A stretch of 64,000 bases of DNA, taken from NCBI GenBank assembly GCA_051251595.1, contig JBPOFA010000002.1, positions 1 through 64,000 on the forward strand, read 5' to 3'. The notes beneath the pieces are model-generated. The model was not told where the DNA came from. It saw nothing but the letters and a program-made list of their open reading frames with translations, and did not search any database. Position numbers and translations under genes: made by a program. This document shows positions 61,492 to 64,000 of this stretch, in pieces. Each line of letters begins with the position of its first letter. Position 1 is the stretch's first letter. This DNA comes from NORP110 sp051251595. GTDB lineage: Bacteria; Pseudomonadota; Alphaproteobacteria; Rhodobacterales; Rhodobacteraceae.

Positions 61492-62034
61492 ATGTCTCGT
61501 TCTCAACATTTCCGTTCGCTATTTTTATTACCGTTTCTGACTTCGTTTTTCGCACTTGTTGGTGAATCAGTCGTAGCGGACACCGGCCCGGAACTATTAT
61601 TCAATCAAGGGGATTGGGAGGTCGTACTTTATTATGAGGGCAACGTTCCCAATGTGTGTGCAGCACAGGTTGTGCAGAACGACCTGATATTCAAAATTGC
61701 AGCATTCAAGACCGGAAGTGTAGTTGTTATGTTTCAATCCGCCAATTGGCAGTTTTCTGAGGGTGAGATTGCCGCAGTTTTAACAACAAAAGGTAAGCCA
61801 AACAAAGTCTCCGGCAACATTGATTATGTCCTACAAAATGCAATCAAATCAGATCATGTAATTGGCACGTCGATCGATAGAAAAGATGGACTGGGAGCAC
61901 TGGCGACATTTTTTAAATTTGGTGAAGAGTTAATAACACTAAAAGTTATGCCAGATAAAAAATTAGCCCAGTTTCGAGCAAGAGGTGCAACCGAGGCATT
62001 AACCCAACTGAAACGCTGCTTCAGATTTCTATGA
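61492..62034 (+). CDS. Putative exported protein, unknown function
   Basis: 180 residues. A signal peptide (LFLLPFLTSFFALVGESVVA, cleavage near residue 30) precedes a mature domain of about 150 residues beginning DTGPELLFNQGDWEV, with two cysteines (in NVCAAQVV and LKRCFRFL) that may form a disulfide. The layout resembles small exported invasion-associated-locus-B-like proteins (a WxV start, paired cysteines), but the match is not strong. AAAGGAA lies about seven bases before ATG 61492. It is AT-rich and next to an orphan lipoprotein, suggesting a recently acquired or fast-evolving segment. Confidence 0.62.
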   Translation: MSRSQHFRSLFLLPFLTSFFALVGESVVADTGPELLFNQGDWEVVLYYEGNVPNVCAAQVVQNDLIFKIAAFKTGSVVVMFQSANWQFSEGEIAAVLTTKGKPNKVSGNIDYVLQNAIKSDHVIGTSIDRKDGLGALATFFKFGEELITLKVMPDKKLAQFRARGATEALTQLKRCFRFL

Positions 62035-62234
62035 TCTTTGACTGACTAATTGGGCAAGACAGTATTGCGCCCGAAGCGGCCGTTGGCCGGACAGTTTTCA
62101 AATGTCGGCTTTGGACCGTTCGTTCCATTTAGACATCATTGGCCCAACGGCAGGAAAGTCCGCTTTGCGGACCTTTGTTTCTCCCCAACTGAATGTCCGG
62201 ATCCCCACAATTTTCGGAAGTTGGGCCACTGCCA
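62035..62234. other. Spacer between the orphan exported gene and dcd
   Basis: About 200 bases between convergent genes with no credible coding frame. It contains GTCCGC-TTT-GCGGAC, a perfect 6-bp inverted repeat at 62159-62173, followed by CTTTGTTT, which could act as a weak plus-strand terminator for the gene ending at 62034. Nothing else is recognisable. Confidence 0.4.
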
Positions 62235-63314
62235 CTAGGACTTGAAATGCTTGGAGAGCTTCAAACCCTGACCCTGATAATTCGATTTAATATCAGCGCC
62301 ATACAGGGTGGTTGGAATGGTCGTCATATGTTCATAGACCAACCGTCCGACGATTTGGCCATGTTCCAAGACAAAGGGCGCTTCGTGGCAGCGGACCTCT
62401 AGCACGCCGCGCGATCCGGCGCCGCCGGCGGCGTCATGGCCAAAGCCGGGATCAAAGAAGCCAGCGTAATGCACGCGGAACTCGCCAACCATCGCCAGAT
62501 AGGGGGCCATTTCAGCGGCGCAATCGGGCGGGATGGTGATCGCCTCTCGGCTGACGAGGATATAAAAGGCACCGGGATCAAGGATGATCCAACCGTCATT
62601 TGTATGGATCGGTTCCCAGAAATCTGCGGGATCATAGTGGTCAATTTTCGTCAGGTCGATCACGCCCGCATGGGGCTTGGCGCGATAGCCGACCAGATCG
62701 CCCTTGTCGGGGCGCAGGTCGACAGAAAACCCCAAACCCTCTGAAATCACGGCCTTGCCTGACACGATTGGTGTCTTGGCGTGAACCGCCTTCAACTCGT
62801 CATCAGAGATGATTGTTTGCCCCTGACGAAAGATGATCTGATTCACCTTCAGGCCGGGCTGTACCAGCACCGAAAACGATCTTGGGCAGATTTCAACATA
62901 AAGCGGGCCGTCATAGCCATCGGGAACGCGGTCAAATTCAACCCCGTGATCGGTGATGATCCGCGTCAGCAGATCCAGACGTCCAATCGAGGATTTGGCG
63001 CTGGCCGCGGCGGTCATGCCTTTGGGCAGTTTCAGCCGTTCCAACAGGGGAACCACGTAGACGGCGCCTTTTTCCAGAACGGCACCGTCCTGAAGGTCAA
63101 AACTGTGCATTTTGAATTCTTCAAGCCGTTCGGATACTTTGCGGTTCTCGCCGGTTAGAAAGGACGCCCGGATCCGGTAGGCCACTGTGCCCAGGCGCAA
63201 ATCAAGCGAGGCTGGTTGAATCTGGTCTTGTTCAATCGGCGTACTGGCCGCAATCGCGCCGGTGGCGATCAGGTGCTCAATCTCGTGATCTGGTAAGACG
63301 CCTGACTTGGCCAC
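62235..63314 (-). CDS. dcd: 2'-deoxycytidine 5'-triphosphate deaminase, duplicated-domain form
   Basis: 359 residues, about twice the classical Dcd. The first half has the Dcd/dUTPase fold (QIQPASLDLRLGTVAYRIRA; SAKSSIGRLDLLTRIITDHG; YVEICPRSFSVLVQPGLKVN). The second half repeats it (IILDPGAFYILVSREAITIP; YAGFFDPGFGHDAAGG; GVLEVRCHEAPFVLEHGQIV), consistent with an internal duplication known as the long alphaproteobacterial form. It deaminates dCTP to dUTP for thymidylate synthesis. The tRNA-Pro terminator lies just upstream on the same strand. Confidence 0.9.
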   Translation of the reverse strand: MAKSGVLPDHEIEHLIATGAIAASTPIEQDQIQPASLDLRLGTVAYRIRASFLTGENRKVSERLEEFKMHSFDLQDGAVLEKGAVYVVPLLERLKLPKGMTAAASAKSSIGRLDLLTRIITDHGVEFDRVPDGYDGPLYVEICPRSFSVLVQPGLKVNQIIFRQGQTIISDDELKAVHAKTPIVSGKAVISEGLGFSVDLRPDKGDLVGYRAKPHAGVIDLTKIDHYDPADFWEPIHTNDGWIILDPGAFYILVSREAITIPPDCAAEMAPYLAMVGEFRVHYAGFFDPGFGHDAAGGAGSRGVLEVRCHEAPFVLEHGQIVGRLVYEHMTTIPTTLYGADIKSNYQGQGLKLSKHFKS

Positions 63315-63328
63315 TTCATTCCCCTTTT

Positions 63329-63365
63329 AAACAAAAACGCCCGTCACCATGTTTGGCGAGGGCGT
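63329..63365 (-). terminator. Rho-independent terminator of tRNA-Pro
   Basis: On the minus strand ACGCCC (63360-63365 complement) pairs with GGGCGT (63337-63342 complement), with an inner GCC/GGT helix, then TTTTGTTT. It starts nine bases after the tRNA CCA. Confidence 0.72.
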
Positions 63366-63373
63366 GTTTGATT

Positions 63374-63450
63374 TGGTCGGGCTAGCAGGACTCGAACCTG
63401 CGACCTTCCGTCCCCCAGACGGACGCGCTACCAGGCTGCGCCATAGCCCG
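63374..63450 (-). tRNA. tRNA-Pro (GGG)
   Basis: A 77-base cloverleaf on the minus strand. The acceptor CGGGCTA pairs with TAGCCCG, the D arm is GCGC-AGCCTGGTA-GCGC, the anticodon stem TCCGT/ACGGA encloses CTGGGGG with anticodon GGG (63414-63416 complement), and the T arm contains GGTTCGAGTCC. A discriminator A and an encoded CCA complete it. Confidence 0.96.
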
Positions 63451-63461
63451 ACGCGACGTTC

Positions 63462-63489
63462 TAAATACTGAGTTTCAGGCCCAAGGCAA
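63462..63489 (-). promoter_or_regulatory. Probable promoter of tRNA-Pro
   Basis: Read on the minus strand, -35 TTGCCT (63484-63489 complement), a 16-base spacer and -10 TATTTA (63462-63467 complement) would start transcription about five bases before the tRNA 5' end. Confidence 0.5.
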
Positions 63490-63515
63490 GCCGGAAGTGT
63501 CATGTTTTGTGACAT

Positions 63516-64000
63516 TCATTCAGTCGCGTTTGAACTGACGCGGCTGTCCATGCGGTCTTTGAGGCCTGTCAGGCGATTGTAAAGCTCTGCAAAGACTTCT
63601 GGGGAGGGTCTTTGATCGGGCGTCGCAGAGGCCGCATTGCGCAAAGAGGCCGCAACATCGGTGATGGCGGGCGCAACGGCGTCGTCATCTTCTGGATCAT
63701 CTGGCACATCAACCGCGATCGGGGCAGGCGTTGCCTGTTCTGGTTCGGCCAGCGCCGGTTCCGGGTCTTCTTGCGGCTCTGGGCTGTCGTCGAGCGCGGA
63801 TTCGATCGCTGCAAGGACCGGGTCCTGCGGCTCGGGGTCTGTGTCTTCGAGCGGCGGGAAAAAGGACGGGGTGGCTTCCTGGTCTTCCGGCGCCATTTCG
63901 GGCTGTTCTTCAACGGCAGGCGCTTCTGGCGGGAAGAGATCCTCTGCCAGGTCAATGGGCGCTTCGTCTTGAGGCGGGATTGGTGGCGGGGCCACTTTGC
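63516..64000 (-). CDS. Acidic proline-rich protein, C-terminal part, cut by window edge
   Basis: At least 160 residues; the frame is open to position 64000, so the start lies outside. The visible part is very acidic and proline-rich (APIDLAEDLFPPEAPAVEEQ; DPEPQDPVLAAIESALDDSP), probably disordered, with a short helical C terminus (PEVFAELYNRLTGLKDRMDS). Such tails occur on many proteins, so no function is assigned. A GTG at 63995 is in frame but is unlikely to be the true start because upstream codons remain open. Confidence 0.6.
   Translation of the reverse strand, partial: KVAPPPIPPQDEAPIDLAEDLFPPEAPAVEEQPEMAPEDQEATPSFFPPLEDTDPEPQDPVLAAIESALDDSPEPQEDPEPALAEPEQATPAPIAVDVPDDPEDDDAVAPAITDVAASLRNAASATPDQRPSPEVFAELYNRLTGLKDRMDSRVSSNATE

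Noticed and set aside
1..64000. CRISPR arrays, insertion sequences, prophage or plasmid origin
   Set aside because: No spaced repeat array, transposase, integrase, phage structural gene or replication initiator was seen on either strand.

Overview
The window looks like a chromosomal segment of a marine alphaproteobacterium of the Rhodobacteraceae (Roseobacter group). The support is a HemA-type 5-aminolevulinate synthase (C4 haem pathway), a GTTC-N7-GTTC SOS box before uvrA, a RodZ-like/ispG pair, the block argS-SPOR-nagZ-scpA-scpB, and a nasTS-nrtABC-nirBD-nasA-cysG cluster. Base composition is moderately GC-rich throughout, except for an AT-richer pocket at about 60.6-62.2 kb. Genes are dense, with many 4-base ATGA/GTGA overlaps that suggest translational coupling. 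I saw no insertion sequence, prophage or CRISPR array.

Layout. 0.2-5.4 kb: two TPR-sulfotransferases flank a DMT-family exporter. 5.6-7.2 kb: tRNA-Asp with its promoter, then a small MarR-regulator/membrane-anchored isochorismatase-fold operon whose promoter appears leaderless and overlaps tandem operators. 7.2-20.6 kb: housekeeping genes (M20 dipeptidase, hemA, RodZ-like protein, ispG, DsbA-like protein, aminotransferase, amidase, penicillin-binding protein 1A, prfB, DUF2189 protein). 20.6-23.9 kb, minus strand: bactofilin/M23 endopeptidase, closed by a strong terminator, and a DUF455 protein coupled to a peroxiredoxin. 24-36.2 kb: AsmA-like protein, queA, two MFS transporters, DUF924 protein, lpdA and SOS-controlled uvrA; xth follows on the minus strand.

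37.4-50.9 kb is a complete nitrate/nitrite assimilation operon. NasT (ANTAR antiterminator) and NasS (nitrate sensor) come first. A leader RNA follows, in which I can read two AnnGnn hexaloop hairpins, the second mutually exclusive with an intrinsic terminator. Then come the nitrate ABC importer nrtA, nrtB and a tandem-NBD ATPase, nitrite reductase nirB, a Rieske-type nirD, nitrate reductase nasA, a TrpD2/YbiB-like protein and a shortened siroheme synthase. Together they import nitrate, reduce it to ammonium and supply siroheme, switched on by nitrate through NasS/NasT antitermination.

51-60.6 kb: a small exported acidic protein with its own palindrome and terminator, a hydrolase, a flavoprotein, an A-type Fe-S carrier, dgt, argS, a SPOR protein, nagZ, scpA, scpB and a coupled 71-residue protein. 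60.6-62.2 kb: an AT-richer pocket with two orphan exported proteins. 62.2-64 kb: a duplicated-domain dCTP deaminase, tRNA-Pro with promoter and terminator, and the C-terminal part of an acidic, proline-rich protein cut by the window edge.

The most informative non-coding signal is the ANTAR-target leader of the nitrate operon at 39273-39385. No wholly new multi-gene system is evident. The least explained pieces are the 60.6-62.2 kb pocket, the 67-residue exported protein at 51.0 kb and the TrpD2-like gene inside the nitrate operon.
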